Assembly (NCBI RefSeq): GCF_014656215.1
Contig: NZ_BNBZ01000033.1
Coordinates: 1 to 64,000, forward strand
DNA: 64,000 nucleotides
Origin: Streptomyces zaomyceticus
Lineage (GTDB): Bacteria; Actinomycetota; Actinomycetes; Streptomycetales; Streptomycetaceae
Direction: 5' to 3'
Shown here: positions 52,077 through 60,364 of the stretch, in pieces
How the letters are laid out: each line of letters begins with the position of its first letter
How positions within the stretch are numbered: position 1 is the stretch's first letter
Program-made: the position numbers and the translations under genes
The notes under the pieces: model-generated
Told to the model about the DNA's origin: nothing
Databases searched by the model: none
What the model saw: only the letters and a program-made list of their open reading frames with translations

Positions 52077-52508
52077 CTACGATCGGGGGACGCCGGCGGT
52101 CCGGCCGCCCACGACACCCTCCTCGTCCTCGCCTTCCGCGCCCTCGACCTCCGTACCGGCCGGGGCGAGAAGAAAAACGTTCCGGTCGACGCGGTGCATC
52201 CCGCTCCCGAGACCGAACACCACGCCGCTGCTGAAGTCGAGGATGCGCTTGGCGACCTCGGTGTCGGCGCTCGTCAGATCGAGGAGCACCGGGATCTGCG
52301 CGATGAGGTACTCGGCGACCTCACGGGCGTCGGCGAACACCTGCACGCGGAGCACGACCATACGGCGCTGCTCGGCGGTTTCGTACTGCTCGGGGATCGT
52401 GCGGTGGTCGACCCTGGACGGCCATTCGTCACGGCCGCGCAGGGGCACGACCTGGGCGAGGCCCTCCCACTGCTCGTCGGTGACGTCGTACCTCTCGTAC
52501 CTACTCAT
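52077..52508 (-). CDS. SepF-like cell division protein (paralogue)
   Basis: A 143-residue protein. The C-terminal half matches the SepF core: VVLRVQVFADAREVAEYLIAQIPVLLDL, then AKRILDFSSGVVFGLGSGMHRVDRNVFLLAP. SepF bundles FtsZ and tethers it to the membrane by an N-terminal amphipathic helix. Here the N-terminus (MSRYERYDVTDEQWEGLAQ) is short and not clearly amphipathic. Streptomyces carries SepF paralogues; with no division genes nearby this is probably an accessory SepF. GGAGG precedes the ATG. Confidence 0.82.
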   Translation of the reverse strand: MSRYERYDVTDEQWEGLAQVVPLRGRDEWPSRVDHRTIPEQYETAEQRRMVVLRVQVFADAREVAEYLIAQIPVLLDLTSADTEVAKRILDFSSGVVFGLGSGMHRVDRNVFLLAPAGTEVEGAEGEDEEGVVGGRTAGVPRS

Positions 52509-52733
52509 GGGCACATCCTCCCGCTCCTCACCCGTTCGGCCCAACAACGACACGAGGTGATGACCGGGTGAGGCAGCCGAACGGGCTACGCGGGCCCGAT
52601 GTTCCCCGTGACCTGGCCGTTCTTCGCGGCCAGGTCACTCCTCACGGCCTCGGCGTTCTCGCGCCCCGGCGTCCTTCGCGGCCGGGACGTTCCTCGGGCA
52701 GGGGCTCCGGAGCGACGGCGCCGGCCGGCCTGC

Positions 52734-53960
52734 TCAGGCGAAGCTCTTGGCCAGCCTGCGCAGCCCTTCCCTGATCTCGTCGGCCGAGTGGGTGGTGAAC
52801 GAGAGCCGCATCGCGGCCGGATCCGGCTCCCCGCAGAAGAACGGCGCCCCCGGCACATACGCCACCTCGTGGCCGACCGCCGTCTTCAGGAGGGCGGTCG
52901 CGTCGTGGCCGGCGGGCAGGGTCACCCAGATGAACATTCCGCCCTCGGGCCTGTTCCACCGGCTGCCCTCGGGCAGCGCGGCCGGCAGGCCTTCGAGCAT
53001 CGCGTCCCGGCGCTCGTGGTATGCGGCCCGCATCACCGCGACATGCGCGTCGAGGTCGCTGTCGCGCAGATAACGCGCCGCCGCGGCCTGGTCGATGGTC
53101 GAGGTGTGCAGGTCGGCGGCCTGCTTGGCGATCACACAGGCGCGGCGCAGCCCGGCGGGGGCACGCAGGAAGCCGAGCCGGAGGCCCGGGGCCATCACCT
53201 TGGAGAAGGAGCCGAGCAGCACGGTGCGGTCGGCGGCCGCCGGGTCGGCCGCGATCCAGGGCACGCGGTCCCCCTCGAAGCGCAGCTCGCCGTACGGGTC
53301 GTCCTCGACGATCCAGAAGCCGATCCGTGCCGCGGCCGCGGCGACGGCCCTGCGGCGCTCGGCGGGAAGGGTGCGGCCCGTGGGGTTCTGGAAGGTGGGG
53401 ACGAGGTAGAGGAGGGTCGGCTTCTCGCGGGCCGCGATCTCCTCCAGGGCCTCCGGGACGATGCCCTGGTCGTCGGTGGGCACCGGGACCACCCGCGCGC
53501 CGGCGAAGCCGAAGGTCTGGAGGGCCGCGAGGTAGCAGGGGTCCTCGACGAGCACGACGGCGCCCGGTTCGACGAGTGCGGTGGTGAGGAGTGTGAGGGC
53601 CTGCTGCGAACCGGTGGTGACGAGCACGTCGTCCGCCTCGGTGGGCAGGTGACGGGCGGTCAGCCGGGCGGCGACGGCCGTGCGCAGCTCGGGGTCGCCC
53701 TCGGTCGTCGAGTACTGCAGCGCGTACTGGGGGTTCTCCGCCAGGACCCCGTCGTACGCCGCCCGGATGCCCGCGACGTCGAACAGCTCCGGGGCGGGCA
53801 GACCACCGGCGAAGGAGATCACCTCGGGCCGCGCGGTCAGCGCCAGGATCTCCCGCACCGGCGACGAACCGACGTGGGCCAGCCGGGAGGCCATGGCCGG
53901 CGGCGGCACTGAGGGGGTGGAACCGGTGTCGTTCGCGGGCCCTGAGGCGGCAGACAGCAT
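52734..53960 (-). CDS. PLP-dependent aminotransferase (class I/II, 2-aminoadipate/MocR-type without HTH)
   Basis: A 408-residue fold-type I aminotransferase. Visible motifs are VISFAGGLPAPELFD near the start, YSTTEGDPELR, VPTFQNPTGRT, IVEDDPYGELRFEG and GSFSKVMAPGLRLGF (PLP-binding lysine ~252). This matches the 2-aminoadipate/aromatic or branched-chain aminotransferase group; substrate is not determinable. No helix-turn-helix is attached, so it is not a MocR regulator. It stands alone, upstream of the SepF-like gene. Confidence 0.88.
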   Translation of the reverse strand: MLSAASGPANDTGSTPSVPPPAMASRLAHVGSSPVREILALTARPEVISFAGGLPAPELFDVAGIRAAYDGVLAENPQYALQYSTTEGDPELRTAVAARLTARHLPTEADDVLVTTGSQQALTLLTTALVEPGAVVLVEDPCYLAALQTFGFAGARVVPVPTDDQGIVPEALEEIAAREKPTLLYLVPTFQNPTGRTLPAERRRAVAAAAARIGFWIVEDDPYGELRFEGDRVPWIAADPAAADRTVLLGSFSKVMAPGLRLGFLRAPAGLRRACVIAKQAADLHTSTIDQAAAARYLRDSDLDAHVAVMRAAYHERRDAMLEGLPAALPEGSRWNRPEGGMFIWVTLPAGHDATALLKTAVGHEVAYVPGAPFFCGEPDPAAMRLSFTTHSADEIREGLRRLAKSFA

Positions 53961-54127
53961 GGTGTCAGCATATAGAGGTTCAAGGCGCTGTCCAGGTTGC
54001 CCGATTCTCCCTGCACCAGGCCCAGTTGGCGCCCGGTCGCGGGTCGCGACCCGCGCCCCGCGACCCCCGCGGCAGACCCTGTCACCACCCCTGCCGAGGC
54101 CGCGTCACGCCCTCCGTCGCGACCTCC

Positions 54128-54823
54128 TCACGGCCCCTGTCGGCGACCGACCGGTTCGTCGCGGGCGTGGGCCCACAGCGACCGCACGTGGCCGAGGTGT
54201 CGGTGCATGCAGGCCTCGGCCCCGGGCGCGTCGCCCGCGATCATCAGGTCGAGGAGTTCGAGGTGCTCCTCGGCGGAGGAGACGAGCTTGCCGGCCTCGT
54301 CGAGGCCCGTCAGCCCGTACAGACGGGAGCGTTTGCGCAGGTCCCCCACCGTCTCGACCAGCCGGTCGTTGCCGGAGAGGGCGAGCAGGGCGAGGTGGAA
54401 GCGGCGGTCCGCCTCCAGGTAGCCGATGAGGTCGTGCTCCCGGGCGCGGGAGACGATCTCCTCCGCGACCGGGCGCAGGGCCTCCAGTCGCGCGCGGTCG
54501 GCGGTCCGCGTGACCCGGCCGACGGTGGGGACCTCGATGAGGGTGCGCAGTTCGGTGAACTGGTCGAGGTCCCGCTCGCTGACCTCGGTGATACGGAAGC
54601 CCTTGTTGCGGACGGGTTCGACCAGGCCCTCCCGGGCCAGGTCGAGCATGGCCTCGCGGACCGGGGTCGCGGAGACGCCGAGGTCGCTCGCGAGCCCGGG
54701 GGCCGAGTAGACCTGCCCGGGCCGGAGTTCGCCGGCGATCAGGGCCGCGCGGAGGGCGTGGCCGACCTGGTCGCGGAGCCGTTCCTGCGCTCTGACGAGG
54801 CCGTACTGTTTCAGGTCACCCAT
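54128..54823 (-). CDS. GntR family (FCD) regulator of the hydroxyproline-type operon
   Basis: A 231-residue regulator: an N-terminal winged helix (residues ~10-75: ALIAGELRPGQVYSAPGLASDLGVSATPVREAMLDLAREG) and a C-terminal all-helical FCD ligand domain (DRRFHLALLALSGNDRLVETV, then EEHLELLDLMIAGD with metal-binding histidines). GGAGG precedes the ATG. It is last in a minus-strand group after the DHDPS-family and proline racemase-family genes, and a GntR-like palindrome lies just upstream. It probably represses this operon until an amino-acid intermediate binds. Confidence 0.87.
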   Translation of the reverse strand: MGDLKQYGLVRAQERLRDQVGHALRAALIAGELRPGQVYSAPGLASDLGVSATPVREAMLDLAREGLVEPVRNKGFRITEVSERDLDQFTELRTLIEVPTVGRVTRTADRARLEALRPVAEEIVSRAREHDLIGYLEADRRFHLALLALSGNDRLVETVGDLRKRSRLYGLTGLDEAGKLVSSAEEHLELLDLMIAGDAPGAEACMHRHLGHVRSLWAHARDEPVGRRQGP

Positions 54824-54853
54824 CGTGCGTCCTCCGAGAAGTCACGGAGGAGC

Positions 54854-54868
54854 ATCGTACAATGTCAC
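54854..54868. promoter_or_regulatory. GntR-type operator candidate ATCGTACAAT followed by GTCAC
   Basis: ATCGTACAAT (54854-54863) fits the palindrome ATnGTACnAT, close to the classical GntR/FCD site. AATGTCAC (54861-54868) is the complement of GTGACATT at 56987-56994 in the DHDPS-family promoter. It lies 31-45 bases upstream of the regulator start. Confidence 0.5.
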
Positions 54869-54884
54869 GTTTCTCCGTCCGCGT

Positions 54885-55889
54885 TCAGAGGAGGAACCCG
54901 GCGGGGAAGGGGTCCTCGGGGTCGAGGAAGTACTGGGCGGTGCCGGTGATCCAGGCCCGTCCGGTGACGGTCGGAACGACGGCGGGCCGTCCGCCCACCT
55001 CCGTCTCCCCGACGATCCGCCCGGTGAACTCCGTACCGATGAAGGACTCGTTCACGAAGTCGGTCCCGGGGGCGAGCAGCCCCCTGGCGTGCAGCTGCGC
55101 CAGCCGGGCGCTGGTCCCGGTGCCGCACGGGGAGCGGTCGAACCAGCCGGGATGGATGGCCATCGCGTGGCGCGAGCGGACCGCGTCGGAGCCGGGTGCG
55201 GCGAGGTAGACGTGCTTCACTCCGGCGATGGCGGGGTCCTCCGGGTGGACGGGCCGGTCCGGACCCGCGTTGATCGCGTCCATGATGGCGAGCCCGGCGG
55301 CGAGCAGCTCGTCCTTGTGGGCGCGGTCGAAGGGCAGCCCCAGGGAGTCGAGGGCGACGAACGCGTAGAAGTTGCCTCCGTAGGCGAGGTCGTAGGTGAC
55401 GGTGCCGTATCCCGGCACGTCCGCCTTGAGGTCGATCCCGGCGGCGAAGGCGGGCACGTTGGTGAGGGTGACGGAGCACGCGCGGCCGTCCTCGACCCGT
55501 ACGTCGACGGAGACGAGCCCCGCCGGGGTGTCGAGACGGACGGTGGTGACCGGTTCGACGACCGGCACCATGCCGGTCTCGACGAGGACGGTGGCGACCC
55601 CGATGGTCCCGTGCCCGCACATCGGGAGGAGTCCGGAGACCTCGATGAAGAGGACTCCGTAGTCGGCGTCGGGGCGGGTCGGCGGCTGGAGTATCGCGCC
55701 GCTCATCGCCGCGTGGCCGCGCGGCTCGTACATCAGGAGGGTGCGGACGTGGTCCAGCTCGGCGGCGAAGTGCAGCCGCTTCTCGGCCATCGTGGCACCG
55801 GGGACGACCCCGACACCGCCGGTGATCACCCGGGTGGGCATGCCTTCGGTGTGGGAGTCCACCGCGTGGTAGACGTGGCGGGTGCGCAT
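54885..55889 (-). CDS. Proline racemase family enzyme (probable 4-hydroxyproline 2-epimerase)
   Basis: A 334-residue cofactor-independent racemase/epimerase. Both catalytic cysteines are present: MCGHGTIG (Cys ~91) and SPCGTGTSA (Cys ~253), so it is a racemase/epimerase and not the dehydratase variant, which has Thr at the second site. VDSHTEGMPTRV at the start is typical. A hydroxyproline role is suggested by the adjacent DHDPS-family gene, since the next steps after epimerisation are oxidation and deamination by a DHDPS-fold enzyme. Proline racemase cannot be excluded from sequence. Confidence 0.87.
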   Translation of the reverse strand: MRTRHVYHAVDSHTEGMPTRVITGGVGVVPGATMAEKRLHFAAELDHVRTLLMYEPRGHAAMSGAILQPPTRPDADYGVLFIEVSGLLPMCGHGTIGVATVLVETGMVPVVEPVTTVRLDTPAGLVSVDVRVEDGRACSVTLTNVPAFAAGIDLKADVPGYGTVTYDLAYGGNFYAFVALDSLGLPFDRAHKDELLAAGLAIMDAINAGPDRPVHPEDPAIAGVKHVYLAAPGSDAVRSRHAMAIHPGWFDRSPCGTGTSARLAQLHARGLLAPGTDFVNESFIGTEFTGRIVGETEVGGRPAVVPTVTGRAWITGTAQYFLDPEDPFPAGFLL

Positions 55890-55916
55890 GGGGTCCCCTT
55901 CGGGGTCGCTCTACGT

Positions 55917-55949
55917 GGGCGGGTGGGTGAATGGGTGGTGGGTGGTGGG
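55917..55949 (+). other. G-quadruplex-capable sequence between two operon genes
   Basis: Six GGG runs (55917-919, 921-923, 925-927, 933-935, 940-942, 947-949) with 1-5-base loops lie on the plus strand, the template strand for this minus-strand operon. It falls in the 160-base gap between the DHDPS-family and epimerase genes. Confidence 0.55.
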
Positions 55950-56049
55950 TGTACGGACGGGCCCGCACACCGGGGGCTCGCATGTGAGATGCGCGTGAGG
56001 CGCGGGGCGTGAGGTGTGCGTGCGGTACGGGTGAGGCGCGGGTGACGTC

Positions 56050-56964
56050 CTACGCGTGGCCCTCGGCGAGGACCTTCTCCGTCGCGGCCCGCACCACGGC
56101 CTCCTGCTCGGGTGCCAGCGGGACGCGAGGGGCGCGGGTGGGGCCGCCGTACCGGCCCGCGAGGTCCATGGAGAGCTTGATCGCCTGGACGAACTCGACC
56201 TTGGAGTCCCAGCGGAGCAGGGGATGCAGGGACCGGTAGAGCGGGAGCGCGGTGCCGAGGTCTCCGGCGACGGCGGCCCGGTAGAGCGTGGCGCAGCTGC
56301 GCGGAAGGGCGTTGGGGTAGCCGGCGATCCAGCCGACCGCGCCGGCGAGGGCGAGTTCGAGGAGGACGTCGTCGGCGCCGACCAGCAGATCCAGGTCGGG
56401 AGCGAGTTCGGCGAGTTCGTAGGCGCGGCGGACGTCTCCGCTGAACTCCTTCACGGCGACGACGGAGCCGTCGGCGTGCAGCCGGGCGAGCAGGGCGGGC
56501 GTCAGGTCGACCTTGGTGTCGAGCGGGTTGTTGTAGGCGACGACGGGCAGGCCGACGGCCGCGACCTCGGCGTAGTGGGCGCGCACGGAGCGCTCGTCGG
56601 CCCGGTAGGTGTTGGGCGGGAGCAGCAGGACCGAGCCCGCGCCGGCCTCCGCGGCCTGTTCGGCCCAGCGCGCGGCCTCGGCGCTGCCGTAGGCGGAGAC
56701 ACCGGGCATGACCCTGGATCCGTCCCCTGCGGCCTCGACCGCGGTGCGTACGACGCGGGCGCGCTCGCCGTCGGTGAGGGTCTGGTATTCACCGAGGGAG
56801 CCGTTCGGGACGACCCCGTCGCAGCCCTGGTCGATCAGCCAGGCGACGTGTTCCGCGTAGGCGTCGTGGTCGACGGCGCCGTCGTCGCGCAGGGGGAGGG
56901 CGGTGGCCACCATGATCCCGTGCCAGGGGTGGGCGCGGTGCACAGGGGCTTGCTCGTGGGTCAT
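56050..56964 (-). CDS. Dihydrodipicolinate synthase family lyase/deaminase (probable 4-hydroxy-1-pyrroline-2-carboxylate deaminase)
   Basis: A 304-residue class I aldolase-type TIM barrel. GVVPNGSLGEYQTLT is the substrate loop, VAYNNPL holds the catalytic Tyr (~143), and VVAVKEFSGD the Schiff-base Lys (~170). With the adjacent proline racemase-family epimerase, the likely reaction is deamination of 4-hydroxy-1-pyrroline-2-carboxylate to 2-oxoglutarate semialdehyde in trans-4-hydroxyproline degradation. The D-hydroxyproline oxidase and semialdehyde dehydrogenase are not in this window. Other DHDPS-family activities (sugar-acid aldolase) remain possible. Confidence 0.83.
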   Translation of the reverse strand: MTHEQAPVHRAHPWHGIMVATALPLRDDGAVDHDAYAEHVAWLIDQGCDGVVPNGSLGEYQTLTDGERARVVRTAVEAAGDGSRVMPGVSAYGSAEAARWAEQAAEAGAGSVLLLPPNTYRADERSVRAHYAEVAAVGLPVVAYNNPLDTKVDLTPALLARLHADGSVVAVKEFSGDVRRAYELAELAPDLDLLVGADDVLLELALAGAVGWIAGYPNALPRSCATLYRAAVAGDLGTALPLYRSLHPLLRWDSKVEFVQAIKLSMDLAGRYGGPTRAPRVPLAPEQEAVVRAATEKVLAEGHA

Positions 56965-56985
56965 GAAGAACTCCCTTGTGTGGTG

Positions 56986-57002
56986 TGTGACATTTTATTG
57001 AT
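56986..57002. promoter_or_regulatory. Probable GntR half-site in the DHDPS-family promoter
   Basis: GTGACATT (56987-56994) followed by TTATTGAT is an AT-rich island immediately upstream of the gene. The same octamer occurs in opposite orientation before the GntR gene. It overlaps the expected promoter, so repression is plausible. Confidence 0.4.
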
Positions 57003-57225
57003 GGGGGCGAGCGCCACAAGAGTCCGGTCGGCATTCAGTTCTGACACATGATCAGAGACGGTCGCGATCACCCGCCACCATCGGGGCCGCACGGCACCCG
57101 GCCCCGACCCACCGGCCCACCGGCCGCCCCGCACCCCGACCGGCCCCACCCGGCGCCCGGCGGGGCCTCGGCCCACGGGGTACCCCCCGGAAAGATCGTT
57201 CCGGCCGACCCGGATCATCGAACGC

Positions 57226-58473
57226 ATGCTCGTTACGTCCGTGTCCGTGATCGCCCTGGCCGTGGTGCTGGTCTGCGCCGTCGTCCGCCCCTTCCGCCTG
57301 CCCGAGGCGGTCTTCGCCGTGCCCGCCGCGGGCGCCGTCCTGGCCGTGGGAGCGATCACACCCGAGGCCGTACGCGAGGAGGCCGAACGACTGGGTCCGG
57401 TGATCGGCTTCCTGGCGGCCGTCCTCGTCCTCGCCAAGCTCTGCGACGACGAGGGACTCTTCCACGCCTGCGGCAGCTGGATGGCCCGCTGGGCCCGCCG
57501 CCGCCCCCAGCGGCTGCTCGGCGCCGTCTTCGCCCTGGCCTCGCTGATCACCGCCGTACTCAGCCTGGACGCGACGGTCGTCCTGCTCACCCCGGTGGTC
57601 TTCGCCACCGCCACCCGGATGGGCGCCCGCCCCGGGCCCCACGCCTACGCGAGCGCCCATCTGTCGAACACGGCCTCCCTGCTCCTGCCCGTCTCCAACC
57701 TCACCAATCTGCTCGCCCTCACGGCCACCGGTCTCGGCTTCACCCGCTTCGCCCTGCTGATGCTGCTCCCCTGGCTGACCGCGATCGCGGTCGAGTACGC
57801 GGTCTTCCGCCGCTTCTTCGCGCGCGACCTGGCCGCCGCGGCAACCCCCACCGATCCCCCGGCGCCCGTCGCGCTCCCCCTCTTCGCCCTGCTCACCGTG
57901 GCCGCGACCCTCGGCGGCTTCGCCCTCGCCTCGGCCACCGGCGTGGACCCGGCGTGGGCGGCCGCGGCGGGCGCCGCCGTGCTCGCCGTACGCGCGCTGG
58001 CCCGCCGCCGCACCACCCCGCGCGCGCTCGTCCGCTCGGCCTCGCTCCCCTTCCTCGCCTTCGTCCTGGCGCTCGGGGTCGTCGTCCGGGCCGTCGTCGA
58101 CAACGGCCTCGGCGCCGCCCTCGCCCGGGTCCTGCCCGACGGCACGTCCCTCCCCGCCCTGCTCGGCATCGCCGCGCTCGCCGCCCTCCTCGCCAACCTG
58201 ATCAACAACCTTCCCGCGACCCTGGCCCTGGTCCCGCTCGCGGCGGCCTCGGGCCCGGGCGCGGTGCTCGCCGTGCTGCTCGGGGTGAACATCGGCCCCA
58301 ACCTCACGTACGCCGGCTCCCTCGCCACCCTGCTCTGGCGGCGTATCGCCCAGGAACACGACCACCCGGTCGCCCTCGGGGAGTTCACCCGCCTCGGCCT
58401 CCTCACCGTCCCGGTCACCCTCGTCGCGTCGACGGTGGCCCTGTGGGCCTCGCTCCGACTGCTGGGGGTCTGA
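57226..58473 (+). CDS. ArsB/SLC13-type membrane permease
   Basis: A 415-residue integral membrane protein with about 11 spans of the ion-transporter superfamily (ArsB/NhaD/SLC13). Paired pseudo-repeats contain ITAVLSLDATVVLLTPVVFA with SNTASLLLPVSNLTNLLAL in the first half, and NLINNLPATLALVPLA with GVNIGPNLTYAGSLATLLW in the second, which are the substrate/cation loops of this fold. The closest class is ArsB-like, but no arsR or arsC gene is nearby, so the substrate is uncertain (arsenite, Na+/H+ or a carboxylate). No ribosome-binding site precedes the ATG; a GTG 15 bases on is an alternative. Confidence 0.83.
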   Translation: MLVTSVSVIALAVVLVCAVVRPFRLPEAVFAVPAAGAVLAVGAITPEAVREEAERLGPVIGFLAAVLVLAKLCDDEGLFHACGSWMARWARRRPQRLLGAVFALASLITAVLSLDATVVLLTPVVFATATRMGARPGPHAYASAHLSNTASLLLPVSNLTNLLALTATGLGFTRFALLMLLPWLTAIAVEYAVFRRFFARDLAAAATPTDPPAPVALPLFALLTVAATLGGFALASATGVDPAWAAAAGAAVLAVRALARRRTTPRALVRSASLPFLAFVLALGVVVRAVVDNGLGAALARVLPDGTSLPALLGIAALAALLANLINNLPATLALVPLAAASGPGAVLAVLLGVNIGPNLTYAGSLATLLWRRIAQEHDHPVALGEFTRLGLLTVPVTLVASTVALWASLRLLGV

Positions 58474-58546
58474 CGGCCCGTCGCCCCACCGGAGCCCGGC
58501 GGCGCGGCCGCGCTGGGTCCCGGGAACTCCACACGCCACTGCTACG

Positions 58547-58564
58547 TTCTACAAGTCCGTAGAA
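58547..58564. promoter_or_regulatory. TTCTAC-N6-GTAGAA inverted repeat upstream of terB-like gene
   Basis: The arms are perfect over six bases; with a one-base bulge on each side they extend by TAC and GTA (58543-58567). The element sits 22 bases before the ATG, at the position of an operator or promoter element. Which regulator binds is unknown. Confidence 0.45.
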
Positions 58565-58586
58565 GTAATCGACGTCTGGAGTACTC

Positions 58587-59042
58587 ATGGCCCTGTGGGA
58601 CCGCATCAGGGAATCCGCATCGACGATGCAGACCCAGCTGACGGCGAAGAAGAACGATCTGAAGAGCGGCGCGTTCCGGGACGCGAGCATGGCCATGTGC
58701 GCGCTCGTGGCCGCCGCCGACGGCACGATCGATCCCGCGGAGCGCCGCCGGGTCGCCCAGCTCATCTCGACCAACGAGGTGCTGCAGAACTTCGACGCGC
58801 TCGACCTCCAGCGCCGCTTCGACGCCAACCTGGACAAGCTGACCGCCGACTTCGACTTCGGCAAGGTCAGCGTGCTCCAGGAGATCGCCAAGGCGAAGAA
58901 GAAGCCGGCCGAGGCGCGCGCCGTCATCCAGATCGGCATCGTCATCGGCGGCGCCGACGGCGACTTCGACAAGACCGAGCAGGCCGTGGTCCGCGAGGCG
59001 TGCTTCACCCTCGACCTGCCGCCCCACGAGTTCGACCTCTAG
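58587..59042 (+). CDS. TerB family tellurite-resistance-type protein
   Basis: A 151-residue helical protein with the TerB fold: two acidic metal-binding segments, AAADGTIDPAERRRVAQL and GGADGDFDKTEQAVVREA, related by internal duplication. Streptomyces usually has several TerB/TerD proteins linked to stress and calcium-dependent signalling rather than to tellurite itself. This copy stands alone without terD or terC. GGAG is upstream of the ATG. Confidence 0.88.
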   Translation: MALWDRIRESASTMQTQLTAKKNDLKSGAFRDASMAMCALVAAADGTIDPAERRRVAQLISTNEVLQNFDALDLQRRFDANLDKLTADFDFGKVSVLQEIAKAKKKPAEARAVIQIGIVIGGADGDFDKTEQAVVREACFTLDLPPHEFDL

Positions 59043-59322
59043 TCCCGATCTTTCGTGACGGTCCGTCGGCTTCTTGGGCGGGCCGTTTCGGCAGCGGGAT
59101 CCTGCCCGGATCGTGAACCGCCCTCGAGCGTCGCCACGGCGTCGGCGCCGCCCTCGACGCGGACGCGGAGACAGGACCCGATACGCCTCCTCACCTGGGA
59201 AGCACCTCCGACGGCGGCAGGAACAAGGACCTCGACAATCCTCATTGTTGCTGGTCAGAGCCACTTCTCGCCGGCCCGACCACCCGTCGGACAGCCCGTT
59301 GCCCGCCTCATGACAGCGCGAG

Positions 59323-59871
59323 TCAAGGCGTCACAGGCTCCAGCCGCAGTCGTCGGGTGGGCCAGGGTGCCGGTTCGGCCGGGCCGAACCAGACCCGGGC
59401 GTCCTCTCCGGCGCGAACGGGCAGGCCGGGATAGTCGTTCTCGGCGTGCTCCGTGCTGTGCAGCGCATGCCCCGGGCCCAGGTGCCGGGCGGCGTACGCG
59501 TCGAAGTCGGCCGCGTCGACGGGGTGACAGACGGTCGCGAGCACCTCACGGGCGCCCGGCGGAGGCGTGAAGCCCGGGCCGCGCAACAGCAGGACGTCGT
59601 CGCTGTCGACCATGGTGGCGTTGGCCGCGTCGCGGTGCTCCCGCCAGACCGTACCGGTGTAGAACGCCTCCAGCGCGCGCCGGCGGCGCGCCATGTCGGG
59701 GAAGGCGCGCAGCCAGACGAAACGGTCCGGGTCGTCCAGGTCGCGGAAGCGGCCGCCGACAGTGATGCCGACCGCCTGCTGACCGATCACGAACTCGCGC
59801 TCGAACAGCTCGATCAGCGTCTCCCGGGCTCCGGGACGCAGGGTGTACTGCCGGAGTTCGACGATGCTCAT
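59323..59871 (-). CDS. NIPSNAP family protein
   Basis: A 182-residue protein of the dimeric alpha/beta-barrel superfamily. It begins IVELRQYTLRPGARETLIELFEREF, the NIPSNAP signature, and has a second, weaker half. FVWLRAFPDMARRRRALEAFYTG is typical. The function of bacterial members is not established; many sit beside regulators of WYL type. Its ATG overlaps the upstream gene stop by four bases. Confidence 0.85.
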   Translation of the reverse strand: MSIVELRQYTLRPGARETLIELFEREFVIGQQAVGITVGGRFRDLDDPDRFVWLRAFPDMARRRRALEAFYTGTVWREHRDAANATMVDSDDVLLLRGPGFTPPPGAREVLATVCHPVDAADFDAYAARHLGPGHALHSTEHAENDYPGLPVRAGEDARVWFGPAEPAPWPTRRLRLEPVTP

Positions 59872-60335
59872 GCGTCGGCCCGCCCGGTGCGAGTGAGGTC
59901 CATGGTCCAGTTGAGCTCCCAGGTGCGGCCGCCGTCGGCGGAGAACTCCTGCTCCCAGCGGGCGGTGTCCGAGCCGAGGCGGTACCAGGTGAAGTGCACG
60001 CGGATCGGGCGACCGTCGTAGCTGTCCTCGCCGTGGAAGTCGCCGCGGGCGCCGGTGAAGCCACCGGCCACCGGCGGATCCAGTCGGCCGGTCCGGCTGT
60101 CGGACCAGTGGATCGACCAGCGTTCCGTCTCCCGGTCGAACAGCCTCAGGGTCACGCCCTGGCGTCCGAGGGTGGGGAAGGTGATCTCGTCGATGTTGCC
60201 GGCACCCCCGAACAGCGGCCGGACCACCGCGTGTCCGGGGAACTCGACCCAGGTGCCGGGGCCCGAGCCGAGCGGTGCGGTGAGACGGCGGTTGGCCACG
60301 TCCCAGGAGCCATGCAGGAAGTCGAAGTCGTCCAT
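59868..60335 (-). CDS. Small lipocalin-like (DUF1579-type) protein
   Basis: A 155-residue protein starting DDFDFLHGSWDVANRRL, with repeated beta-strand patterns (WVEFPGHAVVRPLFGG, then RWSIHWSDSRTG, then VHFTWYRLGSDTARWEQEFSADGG). This resembles the calycin-type 'heme/lipid-binding' DUF1579 proteins, though the match is by eye. It is translationally coupled to the NIPSNAP gene and divergent from a WYL regulator across a shared palindrome, so the two genes are likely its targets. Confidence 0.75.
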   Translation of the reverse strand: MDDFDFLHGSWDVANRRLTAPLGSGPGTWVEFPGHAVVRPLFGGAGNIDEITFPTLGRQGVTLRLFDRETERWSIHWSDSRTGRLDPPVAGGFTGARGDFHGEDSYDGRPIRVHFTWYRLGSDTARWEQEFSADGGRTWELNWTMDLTRTGRADA

Positions 60336-60364
60336 GAGTCGCAGATTAGAGCCGGTCCGCTGAC

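Noticed and set aside
57226..58473. Arsenic resistance operon
   Set aside because: No arsR, arsC or acr3 gene is adjacent, so ArsB identity cannot be supported beyond the fold.
58587..59042. Tellurite resistance operon
   Set aside because: Only a lone TerB-type gene is present; no terC, terD or terA neighbours.
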